From: Candidatus Borrarchaeum yapensis
Lineage (GTDB): Archaea > Asgardarchaeota > Sifarchaeia > Borrarchaeales > Borrarchaeaceae
Length of the DNA: 40,757 nt
Assembly: GCA_016840515.1 (NCBI GenBank)
Contig: JAEOSF010000033.1
Coordinates: 1 to 40,757, forward strand
Direction of reading: 5' to 3'
Part shown: positions 7,825 through 15,543 of the stretch, in pieces
How the letters are laid out: each line of letters opens with the position of its first letter
Position numbering within the stretch: position 1 is the first letter of the stretch
Position numbers and translations under genes: made by a program
The notes under the pieces: generated by a model
Databases searched by the model: none
What the model was told of the DNA's origin: nothing
What the model saw: the letters and a program-made list of their open reading frames with translations, nothing else

Positions 7825-9234
7825 CTACAAATCTGCAGGTGGCATTGATATAAAGTTTTCTTTCATTAACAGTTGTGTCATGTCTCTTGTTTCTTTGATT
7901 ATTTTAGACGCACGATCCCAAAGCTCTTGCTTAGTTCGTTTTACTCGAGCTATGCCTTGTTCTATAGCTTTCAGTGCCACAGCTACAGCTTCTCTTGGGA
8001 AAACCTCCCACTCATCCATGTTTGGCACGATATATCCTTCGTGGATTCCTTTATCCTCTGCTGTTTTAGCGATCTCTTGAGCAGCAACAATAACCATTTC
8101 ATCGGTAATTGTTTTCGCTTTAACATCCAGAGTTCCTCGGAAAATTCCAGGGAAACCTAGACTATTGTTAACTTGATTTTCAAAATCAGAGCGACCAGTA
8201 CCGACTACCCTTGCCCCTGCTTCTTTGCATTCCCAGGGCCAAATTTCAGGAATTGGATTAGCACATGGGAACATGATCGCATCTGTCGCCATAGCAGTAA
8301 CCCATTCTTTTTTAATTACGCCAGGTCCTGACTGGCTCATAGCTACACAGACATCAGTGGATCTCATGCATTCTGCCATATCGCCTTCTCTTTTCTCACT
8401 ATTGGTCTTGAGGCACATGTTCCATTTTTGAGGATTTTCATCCTTTTTTGCTTCAAGATCTTTTCTATGAGTTCCTAGGATACCCTTACTGTCACAGAAC
8501 ATCATATTTTCTGGCTTGACTCCAGCCGTCATCATAACCCTTCCAATAGCAATGTTTGCGGCACCGGCACCAATCATGGACACAAGAACTTCATCCATCT
8601 TTTTGCCAACGACTTTTAATGCGTTAATAAGTCCAGCCGTGACAATACAAGCCGTTCCCTGCTGGTCATCATGCCATACGGGAATTTCTACGTCTGGATC
8701 TGCTCTTAGTGTATCTAAAATATAGAAACATTTAGGTTTGGCAATATCTTCGAGGTTGATCCCACCAAATGAAGGCTGTATGAGTTTGACGGTTTCGATA
8801 ATTTTGTCAGGATCCTTGGTATCCAGACAAAGAGGGACTGCATCAACGCCGCCTAAATACTTGAAAAGTAGCGCTTTACCTTCCATTACAGGCATAGCTG
8901 CCTTAGGACCGATGTTGCCAAGTCCTAATACTCGGGTACCATCTGAAACTACAGCTACCGTGTTCCATTTATTCGTGTGCTCATATACTTTCTCAGGATT
9001 TTTTTGTATATCCAAACACGGCTCAGCCACTCCGGCTTGTGAGATTCTATTATCTCACTTACAATTGAGGTCTCCGGGGCTGTACCATATGGCAAAATCA
9101 TTGAAATCTCTGATTGCACATTTTGGTAGGGTTTGGATCTTTCCCTCGTAGTATGGGTGAAGTTTCATGGCATCTTTAGCAGGTTGATATGCCTTTTCTA
9201 ATAACTCTTCAACGGTATATTTCTTTTCAGTCAA
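7825..9234 (-). CDS. Malic enzyme (NAD(P)-dependent, decarboxylating), interrupted by a 42-nt intron
   Basis: Oxidatively decarboxylates malate to pyruvate and CO2, or the reverse. The downstream exon (9029-7825) holds GLGNIGPKAAMPVMEGKA, the motif VWHDDQQGTA and a Rossmann domain (GAGAANIAIG). It starts at VAEPC, so alone it lacks the N-terminus. The upstream exon (9234-9072) supplies about 54 residues ending in YSPG and including the catalytic Tyr. Between them lies an insert with an in-frame TGA. Removing bases 9071-9030 joins the codons to YSPGVAEPC, the invariant family motif, giving 455 residues, normal for the short archaeal/bacterial type. The TTG start at 9234 follows AAGGTGA. Without splicing only a start at the GTG at 9030 would work, and that protein would lack the catalytic Tyr. 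Confidence 0.9.
9030..9071 (-). other. 42-nt BHB intron in the malic enzyme coding sequence
   Basis: On the minus strand the insert is flanked by outer helix CAGCC/GGCTG (9078-9082 with 9024-9028), a central 4-bp helix CCGG/CCGG (9074-9077 with 9032-9035) and two 3-nt bulges AGA (9073-9071) and AGT (9031-9029). Cutting each bulge after its second base removes 42 nt and restores the reading frame. Inside is a 7-bp hairpin (9052-9058 with 9039-9045) rather than a directly stacked inner helix, so this is a relaxed BHB. The repeat CCGGAG occurs at both boundaries. Confidence 0.85.
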
Positions 9235-9301
9235 GTTTTCACCTTCTAGAAAACTATTTGATTTCTAATATGAATAGAGATTTTACCTATGTAAAATTCA
9301 C

Positions 9302-9629
9302 CTTTATAAAGGTTCGCAAGAAGACCCCTCAACTTGTTGGGGGGATGAATTGCGTTACTGTTTTCACATTCACGCAGGTCTCTATAACTTTTAAATAGCT
9401 GTTCACATATATATGATCTGTGTCTACCTGCAGGCAAGAGGTTGGCATGCGAGTACCCTTCTGAACCCTGTATGCCGTAAAGCCAAGTGGGTTGGAAGGG
9501 GACACAGTAGGGCAGGGACTGTCCGATTTAAAGCCTGTGTTAAGCCAATACCTGTTAAAGGTATGGTTGGAGACGCTGCAGGTCGTCTATGAAGCAGGAA
9601 GCCATTCAACTTGTTGGATGGTAGTTCAC
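9302..9629 (+). mobile_element. IS200/IS605-derived non-autonomous element (PATE-like)
   Basis: TTCAC is present both directly outside the left boundary (9297-9301) and at the right end (9625-9629), as in IS200/IS605 elements whose cleavage sites end in such short motifs. Each end carries a near-identical imperfect hairpin: 9325-9344 (CCCCTCAAC/GTTGGGGGG) and 9602-9621 (CCATTCAAC/GTTGGATGG), both with a TT loop. The right end reads GAAGC-hairpin-GTAGTTCAC, a form familiar from archaeal tnpB elements. No transposase or full tnpB is present. One frame before the right hairpin ends in VVYEAGSH, like TnpB C-termini, suggesting that only the tail survived. Confidence 0.6.
9418..9629 (+). ncRNA. 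Omega-RNA-like structured RNA at the right end of the element
   Basis: A TATA-like run (TTTTAAATAG, about 9388-9397) lies about 25 bases before this region. The sequence is richer in G and C than its surroundings and highly foldable: ACCTGCAG near 9426 pairs with CTGCAGGT near 9577; GGCAT/ATGCC enclose about 9444-9476; ACAGT/ACTGT and CCAATACC/GGTA..TTGG form local stems; the right-end hairpin closes it. In IS605-type elements the RNA guide overlaps the tnpB 3' end and the right end in just this way. Expression and function are unproven. Confidence 0.45.
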
Positions 9630-9679
9630 AAAGGTACTCTATCATTAAACCTCACATTAGCTCTGGAGTTGTGATAATC

Positions 9680-10702
9680 GTGATAACTTGTTCCGCACCT
9701 GGCAAGACACATTTAATCGGTGAACATGCTGTTGTATATGGGGAACCCGCAATAATTATCTCTGTTGGAAAACGCGCATATATTTCTGCTGAGAAATCGG
9801 AGAGTGTAAAAATCTACGCACAGGATATTAGTCAAAAAGGAGAGTTTTCTGTTTCAGAATTGAACGAGTTTGCAGAAAAACTTCAGCAAGTGTGGGATAA
9901 CTGCTTTGAAACCAAGAATTTCTCTCCACTTTATTCTCTATTAAAAAATGAACATCTAGGTCACATAAAAGCCATGATTGCCAAGACTATAACAGAACTA
10001 GATATTAATTCTCCTTTCAGTTTAAATATAAGTTCAGACATTCCAATCGGATCTGGATTAGGCTCTTCAGCAGCATTAAGTGTTGCCGTTCCAAAAGCAC
10101 TGTCTGAGCTCTTTAAAAGCAATCTGACTTTAGATGAGGTAAATCAAGTTGCCTACAAAATAGAAAGTCTTGCTCACGGAACTCCAAGTGGGGGCGACAA
10201 TTCAATTTGTTGTTACGGCGGTGCTATTTGGTTCAAAAAAGGGATTCCAAATATAATAGAACCGCTTCATTTAGACTTTAAAATGAAAAACTTTGTTTTA
10301 GTGTTTACAGGCATTCCTAAGTTGACCACTGGAGAACTTGTCGCATATGTACGCTCTTTAGAACCTGAATACAGAAATTTCCGTGTAGAAAAACTAGGCA
10401 CATACACGTACGAAATGCGGAAATGTTTGGCAAAACAGGATTTCGCCAGAATAAAGGAGTTTATGAATTTGGCACAAGAATTACTTTCAGAACTTGGTGT
10501 GTCTATAGATGCAATTGACAGAATTCATACAGCCGTAAAAGACATTAACGGAGGAGCCAAATTATCAGGTGCAGGTGGAGGCGGTTACATGGTTTGTTAT
10601 CACGAAGACCTTCAACTACTCAAACAAACAATAAGCGAATTAGGATATGTGCCCGAGCAAGTCGAATTAGGTGTCGAAGGAGTACGAATTGAACGAAGAT
10701 AA
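9680..10702 (+). CDS. mvk: Mevalonate kinase
   Basis: Phosphorylates mevalonate with ATP in the mevalonate pathway that feeds archaeal lipid synthesis. The 340-residue protein is a GHMP kinase: CSAPGKTHLIGEHAVVYG at the N-terminus, the ATP loop PIGSGLGSSAA at about 122-132, the conserved SLAHGTPSGGDN segment with the catalytic Asp, and GAGGGG near residue 295. I chose GTG at 9680; GTG at 9671 is possible but leaves only two bases after GGAG (9665-9668). The open frame extends back into the right hairpin of the mobile element, but that part is not mevalonate kinase. The next gene, a polyprenol-kinase-like protein, starts 35 bases downstream with a strong GGAGGT site, so both probably form an isoprenoid operon. 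Confidence 0.95.
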   Translation: MITCSAPGKTHLIGEHAVVYGEPAIIISVGKRAYISAEKSESVKIYAQDISQKGEFSVSELNEFAEKLQQVWDNCFETKNFSPLYSLLKNEHLGHIKAMIAKTITELDINSPFSLNISSDIPIGSGLGSSAALSVAVPKALSELFKSNLTLDEVNQVAYKIESLAHGTPSGGDNSICCYGGAIWFKKGIPNIIEPLHLDFKMKNFVLVFTGIPKLTTGELVAYVRSLEPEYRNFRVEKLGTYTYEMRKCLAKQDFARIKEFMNLAQELLSELGVSIDAIDRIHTAVKDINGGAKLSGAGGGGYMVCYHEDLQLLKQTISELGYVPEQVELGVEGVRIERR

Positions 10703-10737
10703 TTTAAGCGATTTTATTAAACCAAAGGAGGTACTCT

Positions 10738-11430
10738 GTGCAAATCTCTCTAGTAGAAATAATTGTTACAATTGTACTCTTGATTTGGGGATTATTTGTA
10801 ATAACAATTCTGACAAAGTACCTCTATGGTCAAATGGAAAAAAGAGGCTTTGAGCATAACGTTTCAGTTTACTATAATCGGAAAATCATCCATATCTTTG
10901 CTGGCGGTTTAATAGCTGTATTGGTTCCCTTTTTTTATCAAACACCTTTATTGCCGCTTATTTTTGCCCTATTATTAACTGTTTATACGTACGTGCCACA
11001 CCGTACTGGTAATCTTATGTGGTGGTTTCAGACAGAAGATAATATCTGTGAGTGTACATTTGCCTTTATGTGGGGTGGTATTCTTACACTAGGGTGGATA
11101 GTTTCTGGAGGAAATTTCTGGTTCGGAGTGTTACCGCTACTCTTCATGGCAGTGGGTGACGCGGTTACAGGAGTTATAAGAAACGCCCTCTACAAACAGA
11201 GAACAAAATCTTGGTGGGGAAACTTAGCTATGGCTGCATTTTCAATACCTGCAGGAGTTATATTAGGTATTGCGGGAGTTATTGCTGGAGCAATAGTTTC
11301 AGTTGTGGAACATTTCGAATTTGGTCCCATTGATGATAATATCACTGTACCTTCAATATCTTTTCTTATACTTGTTTTAGCTAATTTTTACGCACCTTGG
11401 CTACTATCCATAAAGCTATTTAATGTTTAG
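10738..11430 (+). CDS. Dolichol/phytol-kinase-like or CTP-dependent polyprenol kinase, membrane protein
   Basis: This 230-residue protein has about six membrane segments and the hallmarks of the SEC59/VTE5/CdsA-related group: RKIIHIFAGG near residue 48, GDAVTGVIRN near 140 and, after a KSWWGN segment, the acidic tail motif EHFEFGPIDDN near 195. Family members use CTP to phosphorylate dolichol, phytol or geranylgeraniol, or make CDP-lipids. Next to mevalonate kinase the likely substrate is an isoprenoid alcohol, but this is inferred. The GTG start is fixed by GGAGGT five bases upstream. Confidence 0.8.
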   Translation: MQISLVEIIVTIVLLIWGLFVITILTKYLYGQMEKRGFEHNVSVYYNRKIIHIFAGGLIAVLVPFFYQTPLLPLIFALLLTVYTYVPHRTGNLMWWFQTEDNICECTFAFMWGGILTLGWIVSGGNFWFGVLPLLFMAVGDAVTGVIRNALYKQRTKSWWGNLAMAAFSIPAGVILGIAGVIAGAIVSVVEHFEFGPIDDNITVPSISFLILVLANFYAPWLLSIKLFNV

Positions 11431-11526
11431 AACTCATAATCTAGGTTCATTCATTTTTTTGGTTAGAAAACATATCGGAATAATTTTAAATAGATGTTTA
11501 TGGGCGTTTAATAGAAGTGAACTTCC

Positions 11527-12873
11527 ATGCGAAGAATTAAAACTTTTCTAAAAGAACACAAATATCCTTTGATTGAGATTAAAGATGTTGCAATAAAAAT
11601 TCTGAAATGGTTAGCACTCTCAAGTATTGTTGGTTTTCTTGTCGGACTGATCACAATAATTTTCCAAATCGGTTTACTTAACTCTATCACACTTCTTAAG
11701 TCGGTGAACATAATCTGGATACTTTTTTTCTTTCCTCCGATAGGTTTGTTTCTGAGTGGGCTTTTGACGGGCTATATCGCACCAGAAGCGCGAGGTCATG
11801 GAACCGATGCAATTATTGCTGCATATCACGAACAAAAGGTTACACGACTTAGAGTTATAGCTACAAAACTCATTGCAAGTATAATTACTATAGCGTTTGG
11901 AGGTTCAGCAGGAAGAGAAGGCCCCGTTGTTCAAATGGGCGGTGGTATAAGTTCAAATACAGGGCAAGTTCTAGATGTTAGTTTTGCTGATAGAAAAACA
12001 CTAGTGTTATGTGGAATGAGTGCGGCTTTCTCAAGCGTTTTTCTTTCTCCTCTTGCGGGAGCGCTTTTTTCTTGCGAGGTAGTGTTCAGAGATGATATAG
12101 AGTATCAAGGTTTGCTTCCAGCGACGTTTTCAAGCACTATTGGATTTCTCACACATTGGTTGTTGTTTCCTGAACAATTGATCTTTGTAACGATCCCAGA
12201 CTACAGTTTTAAAATAATTCATATCCCTTACTTCTTAGTGCTGGGGGTATGTTGTGGTCTAGTTGGATTTTTGTACATCAAATCTTTATATTTTCTTGAC
12301 GAACTATTCTTGCAATGGAACCGTCCAGAATACGTTAGAACTTTGGTCGGTGGTGTATTAACAAGTCTTATCGCCTTATCATTGTGTGTCATAAGTTTAC
12401 TCTTGGATCAGGACTTTTCAGAAGGATTTCGTGTTTATGGTCTTGGGTGGGATACTGTAAATTTATTAATCGAAACTCCGTTCTATTTTCCACTCCTTTT
12501 CTTGCTATTACTATTAATTGCAAAAATACTAGCCACTGCAGCCACCATTGGTTCTGGTGGTTCAGGAGGTGTTGTTTCGCCGTCTTTATTTATTGGTGCT
12601 GTTTTAGGCATAATGTTAGGTATTTTGATGGGTTTTGATCCGAAAATTATGGCAATCATTGGTGCAGTTTGTCTTTTCGCCGCCATAGCACATATTCCTA
12701 TTACTGGAGCATTTATGTGCGCTGAATTATTTAGTTTTCAATTTGTGATCCCTGCTATTTTAGTTGGTATTATAGGCTCATGGATTGCTGCTGAAGATAG
12801 CATTTACCGAAGTACGCTTATCAGTCGAAACAAACCTTTAAAAGTTGCTCATAAATACCGCATTATTAAATAA
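11527..12873 (+). CDS. CLC-family chloride channel or H+/Cl- antiporter
   Basis: The 448-residue protein has the CLC double-barrel layout of many hydrophobic helices. The selectivity motifs are visible: GHGTDA at 90-95 (the GSGIP position, with His in place of Ser, as in a common prokaryotic variant), GREGP at 129-133 with the gating Glu (E131), and GSGGSGG followed by SPSLFIGA near 340. The retained gating Glu allows either channel or exchanger behaviour. There are no C-terminal CBS domains. A TATA-like TAATTTTAAATAG is at 11481-11493, and a 12-bp palindrome (GAAGTGAACTTC) sits directly before the ATG. An RCK-domain protein follows after 99 bases. Confidence 0.95.
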   Translation: MRRIKTFLKEHKYPLIEIKDVAIKILKWLALSSIVGFLVGLITIIFQIGLLNSITLLKSVNIIWILFFFPPIGLFLSGLLTGYIAPEARGHGTDAIIAAYHEQKVTRLRVIATKLIASIITIAFGGSAGREGPVVQMGGGISSNTGQVLDVSFADRKTLVLCGMSAAFSSVFLSPLAGALFSCEVVFRDDIEYQGLLPATFSSTIGFLTHWLLFPEQLIFVTIPDYSFKIIHIPYFLVLGVCCGLVGFLYIKSLYFLDELFLQWNRPEYVRTLVGGVLTSLIALSLCVISLLLDQDFSEGFRVYGLGWDTVNLLIETPFYFPLLFLLLLLIAKILATAATIGSGGSGGVVSPSLFIGAVLGIMLGILMGFDPKIMAIIGAVCLFAAIAHIPITGAFMCAELFSFQFVIPAILVGIIGSWIAAEDSIYRSTLISRNKPLKVAHKYRIIK

Positions 12874-12972
12874 ACAGAATTTCGTTGTATGATAATAACA
12901 AAGACTCGTAATTCTATGAGACAAATTATAGATAATAATCGGAGTATAATTGATTAGACTTTAGATAATACT

Positions 12973-13635
12973 ATGATACTAGCAATTGATACTGGAGGGT
13001 CTAAAATTAGAGTATTAATAGTCGGAGGAGGGAGAGTCGGGCAAGAAACTGCTAAATTACTTACTGCAGGAAAAAAACATAAAGTGACTCTCATAGAACG
13101 CAATCTGGAACGCTGTGAAGTGCTTTCTGAGGACTTAGGGCATGATATTTTTTGTGCGGATGGAACTCTACCACGTTCTTTAGAAGAGGTTGGAATAAAA
13201 GACACTCAGATTTTTTTATCAGTCACTGATGACGATAAAACCAACGTTTTGTGTGCAATGTTAGCACAGTCGTATGAAGTCCCCTCTATTTACGCACGAA
13301 TAAAAGATCCCAAATGGATTGAGGCGTGTGAAAGACTTGGAATAGAAGTTATCGATCCTGCAAAAATAATGTCCTATAATATTGATGCAAGGATTAGAGG
13401 TGATATCTTTCTAGAATTTCTTGAGGACATTACCCGGGATGCTGAATTTAAAATGATTCGAATATCTGATACAAAAGAAGAGCAGAAGGTTATTGATTTT
13501 GAAAAAGAACGCCATATTCATGTTATTGGAATAATGAGAAAAGGTGCCTTTATCGTTCCTACTACTGAAGAAACCATCATGCAAAATGATACAGTGGCTG
13601 TAATGAATAAGCGAAAGGGTTTGCATCTCTTTTAA
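12973..13635 (+). CDS. TrkA-N/TrkA-C (RCK) regulatory protein
   Basis: This 220-residue soluble protein has an N-terminal Rossmann domain (VLIVGGGRVGQ at about 14-24, with acidic residue E42 ending the second strand as expected for NAD(H)) and a C-terminal TrkA-C domain (about 145-220) ending in the tail KGLHLF. Such proteins gate potassium channels or transporters in response to nucleotides. No K+ channel is present; the neighbour is a CLC protein. The first 13 residues are longer than usual for the family. The stop codon overlaps by two bases the stop of a convergent DUF116 gene remnant, the same arrangement found again at 13971-13974. Confidence 0.9.
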   Translation: MILAIDTGGSKIRVLIVGGGRVGQETAKLLTAGKKHKVTLIERNLERCEVLSEDLGHDIFCADGTLPRSLEEVGIKDTQIFLSVTDDDKTNVLCAMLAQSYEVPSIYARIKDPKWIEACERLGIEVIDPAKIMSYNIDARIRGDIFLEFLEDITRDAEFKMIRISDTKEEQKVIDFEKERHIHVIGIMRKGAFIVPTTEETIMQNDTVAVMNKRKGLHLF

Positions 13636-13756
13636 TCTTCATCTTGTTTTTTAGATGCCTCTTCTTTTGTTTCAGAACGTTTTTGCAAAACTGAAGGATC
13701 AATCGAGCGAGCATTCTTCTCCGCCTGCTTAAAATTCACAGCAGCCTTCTCTCTTT
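13632..13756 (-). pseudogene. Remnant: C-terminal end of a second DUF116 gene
   Basis: On the minus strand the last 35 or so codons read VNFKQAEKNARSID and end in KKQDED-stop, clearly related to VNFKQVEKCVKAID and the KKDTN end of the intact DUF116 protein at 13971-14612. Just upstream an 11-base deletion relative to the intact gene shifts the frame, and similarity then stops. It is the leftover of a tandem duplication. Confidence 0.85.
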
Positions 13757-13914
13757 TTATTTAAGAAATTTTTAATATCATGATGGAATATTTGCTTTTT
13801 CTTTGTTTGCTAAAGGAAAAAAGGAATAATTCAATGGGTTTCTGACAAGAACAGCAAATCCATTTCTTGAACTCACCAGGAAAATTCAGAGAAATCACTG
13901 ACGTCCCATATGTA

Positions 13915-13974
13915 ATGTTAGAACAGCATGTAAGAGATGTTTATTGTGAAAGGAACGGTTTACATCTTTTTTAA
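13915..13974 (+). pseudogene. Remnant: C-terminal end of a second trkA-like gene
   Basis: The plus-strand frame ends in ERNGLHLF-stop, matching the KRKGLHLF-stop end of the intact RCK protein at 12973-13635. Upstream the similarity fades into degenerate sequence, possibly reaching back to about 13858. The stop overlaps the stop of the intact DUF116 gene, exactly as the first pair does at 13632-13635. Confidence 0.75.
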
Positions 13975-14612
13975 TTGGTATCTTTTTTTCTGTGTGTTTC
14001 TTCTTTTGTTTCATTATGTTCTTCTAAAATGGATGAATCGATCGCTTTGACACACTTTTCTACCTGTTTGAAATTCACATCAGTATTATAGCAACCTTCT
14101 CTCGTCAAAAATACACTTTGTGTAACTACTCCATGTTTTTCACAGACAAGGTTACCTAAAAAAATCTCTTTATTACATGCAACTCCGATTACGGCTTTTG
14201 GATTGAATTCTTTGAATATGAGTTCGATTACTGATCCTCCTCTAACTATAAACCAGCCCGCGTATCCTAACTCTTCAGCAAGGTTTTTAATTTTACTAAT
14301 TCCACATCTTCCACAGTCCACACATTTATACCCCCATTCATCTTGTTCAGCCTCACAATCAGGGTTTCGAAGACACTGTGGGAAGAGAATTATTCGTTCA
14401 TGGTAGGGTGTAGAGAGAAATGTGTCTTTATACGCTTCATTTTTCATTTGGTTAAAAAGAGCTAGGACCTCAGTTTCATCTACTCCAAACCTAGTAGCCA
14501 GCTTTTCTAAACTAATAGTTAATACTTGTGCCTGTTTTTGTTGGCTTAACTTTCGCAGAAACCCCATAAGCATGGTATTCTTTGATGGGTTTCCTTTCGA
14601 ATCCTCGCTCAT
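13971..14612 (-). CDS. DUF116 family protein (Cys-rich, probable metal cluster)
   Basis: The 213-residue protein has the DUF116 pattern: an IILFPQCLRNPDC segment, then C-x2-CGRC, AEELGY, VRGGS, the strand VIGVACNKE, and a late EGCYNTDVNF. About nine cysteines are conserved-looking and could hold an iron-sulfur or zinc site. The biochemical role of DUF116 is unknown to me. Residues 1-65 form a helical extension, and the C-terminal 25 residues are charged and variable. It is convergent with, and overlaps the stop of, a trkA-like remnant. Confidence 0.88.
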   Translation of the reverse strand: MSEDSKGNPSKNTMLMGFLRKLSQQKQAQVLTISLEKLATRFGVDETEVLALFNQMKNEAYKDTFLSTPYHERIILFPQCLRNPDCEAEQDEWGYKCVDCGRCGISKIKNLAEELGYAGWFIVRGGSVIELIFKEFNPKAVIGVACNKEIFLGNLVCEKHGVVTQSVFLTREGCYNTDVNFKQVEKCVKAIDSSILEEHNETKEETHRKKDTN

Positions 14613-14958
14613 TAATTTCCCAGCTCTCTATTTGTACAAATGAGTTTGCAGAAGTCTATGTTATTCAATAGATAATTAATTGAAAAATCTTCCCTTAGAT
14701 CCAACAAAGTTTGCTAGAAACACATATTTGCCTTCATTTTTTTGTTTTACACAGGATATCTTGCATTTTAACATTCTTTTCTTTTCTTTTCTTTTCAAGA
14801 TTATTTAATTTTAGGATTTCGCTAAACTTTAGTTTCCATCGCGCATTTAATTGCATAAATTGTTATGCGAAAAAAGGAATCCATAAAAGCATTTAACTAG
14901 TTAGTATTTTTCATAATTCTATATGCAATCTTTGTATGACTAAAGTTCATTTTAAGAT
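14613..14958. other. Intergenic region between divergent genes
   Basis: This AT-rich stretch lies between the DUF116 gene (minus) and the YkgJ-like gene (plus). It holds a short simple repeat of CTTTT units (listed separately) and presumably both promoters. I see no coding sequence or RNA gene. Confidence 0.4.
14774..14794. repeat. CTTTT simple repeat
   Basis: Four consecutive CTTTT units within the divergent promoter region. It is probably a slippage product; no function is evident. Confidence 0.7.
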
Positions 14959-15531
14959 GTGGATATATTGTCCGAGGCCCCAAAATTCATATTCGAGTGC
15001 CAAAAGACTGGCAGATGTTGTTATTTAAGAGATCCAATCAAAATATACGATATCGACTTAGCTCGATGGTGGACCGATGGATCGTTTGGCACGGTTTTTC
15101 CTCATTTAAAACTTCATCTGACGGAAGCTCTAGTCCCAAATGAAATGAAAATAGAGAAGACCATTCTCAAGGATGAGGAAAAAAGACCAGAAGAAGAGCA
15201 GTTTGATTCTGTTTGTCCATTATTAAATCGTGAGACTAAAGAGTGCACAGTATACAGCACGAGACCAATCACCTGTAAAGCGTTTCCTCTTGGCTATAAT
15301 GGAGCTAATTTTGTCATAAGGGATTTAGAATGCCCTGGCATCGATAAAGGTATTATGACTGCTGAACGTTTAAAAACCATACGTGCTGCAGCAAAAAGAG
15401 ATTTTTCAGCACAAAGAAGAACTATGACTTTATTACCCGCTATTCATAGTCTAATAATGAAAGAGTTAACCGAATTGGCTATGAAAGAAGCAGAAGCTCA
15501 AAGAACTGATAAACAAGAATCTACAGAATAA
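14959..15531 (+). CDS. YkgJ-family (UPF0153) Cys-cluster protein
   Basis: The 190-residue protein shows the family signature: FECQKTGRCC near residue 12-21, then DSVCPLL, ECTVYSTRPITCKAFPLGY and a later ECPG. The spacing C-x5-CC ... C ... C-x8-C ... C is that of the putative zinc- or iron-chelating YkgJ domain (an Fe-S or metal site; exact role unknown). The C-terminal 70 residues are helical and charged. The start is GTG at 14959; an ATG two bases earlier is out of frame. It is convergent with the large solenoid gene. Confidence 0.88.
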   Translation: MDILSEAPKFIFECQKTGRCCYLRDPIKIYDIDLARWWTDGSFGTVFPHLKLHLTEALVPNEMKIEKTILKDEEKRPEEEQFDSVCPLLNRETKECTVYSTRPITCKAFPLGYNGANFVIRDLECPGIDKGIMTAERLKTIRAAAKRDFSAQRRTMTLLPAIHSLIMKELTELAMKEAEAQRTDKQESTE

Positions 15532-15543
15532 CTGTTTTTAATT

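Noticed and set aside
9030..9071. Reading the TGA in the malic enzyme insert as selenocysteine, since the insert is a multiple of three and the organism has tRNA-Sec
   Set aside because: The 14 inserted residues would break the invariant YSPGVAEPC motif next to the catalytic Tyr, and the BHB fold at both edges with exact restoration of the motif explains the insert better.
9492..9674. A 60-codon plus-strand frame as a separate gene
   Set aside because: It lies inside the mobile element; only its end resembles a TnpB tail, and it has no ribosome binding site or complete domain.
9611..9679. Longer mevalonate kinase starting within the right hairpin of the mobile element
   Set aside because: The extra 23 residues come from transposon sequence and do not match the family's N-terminus.
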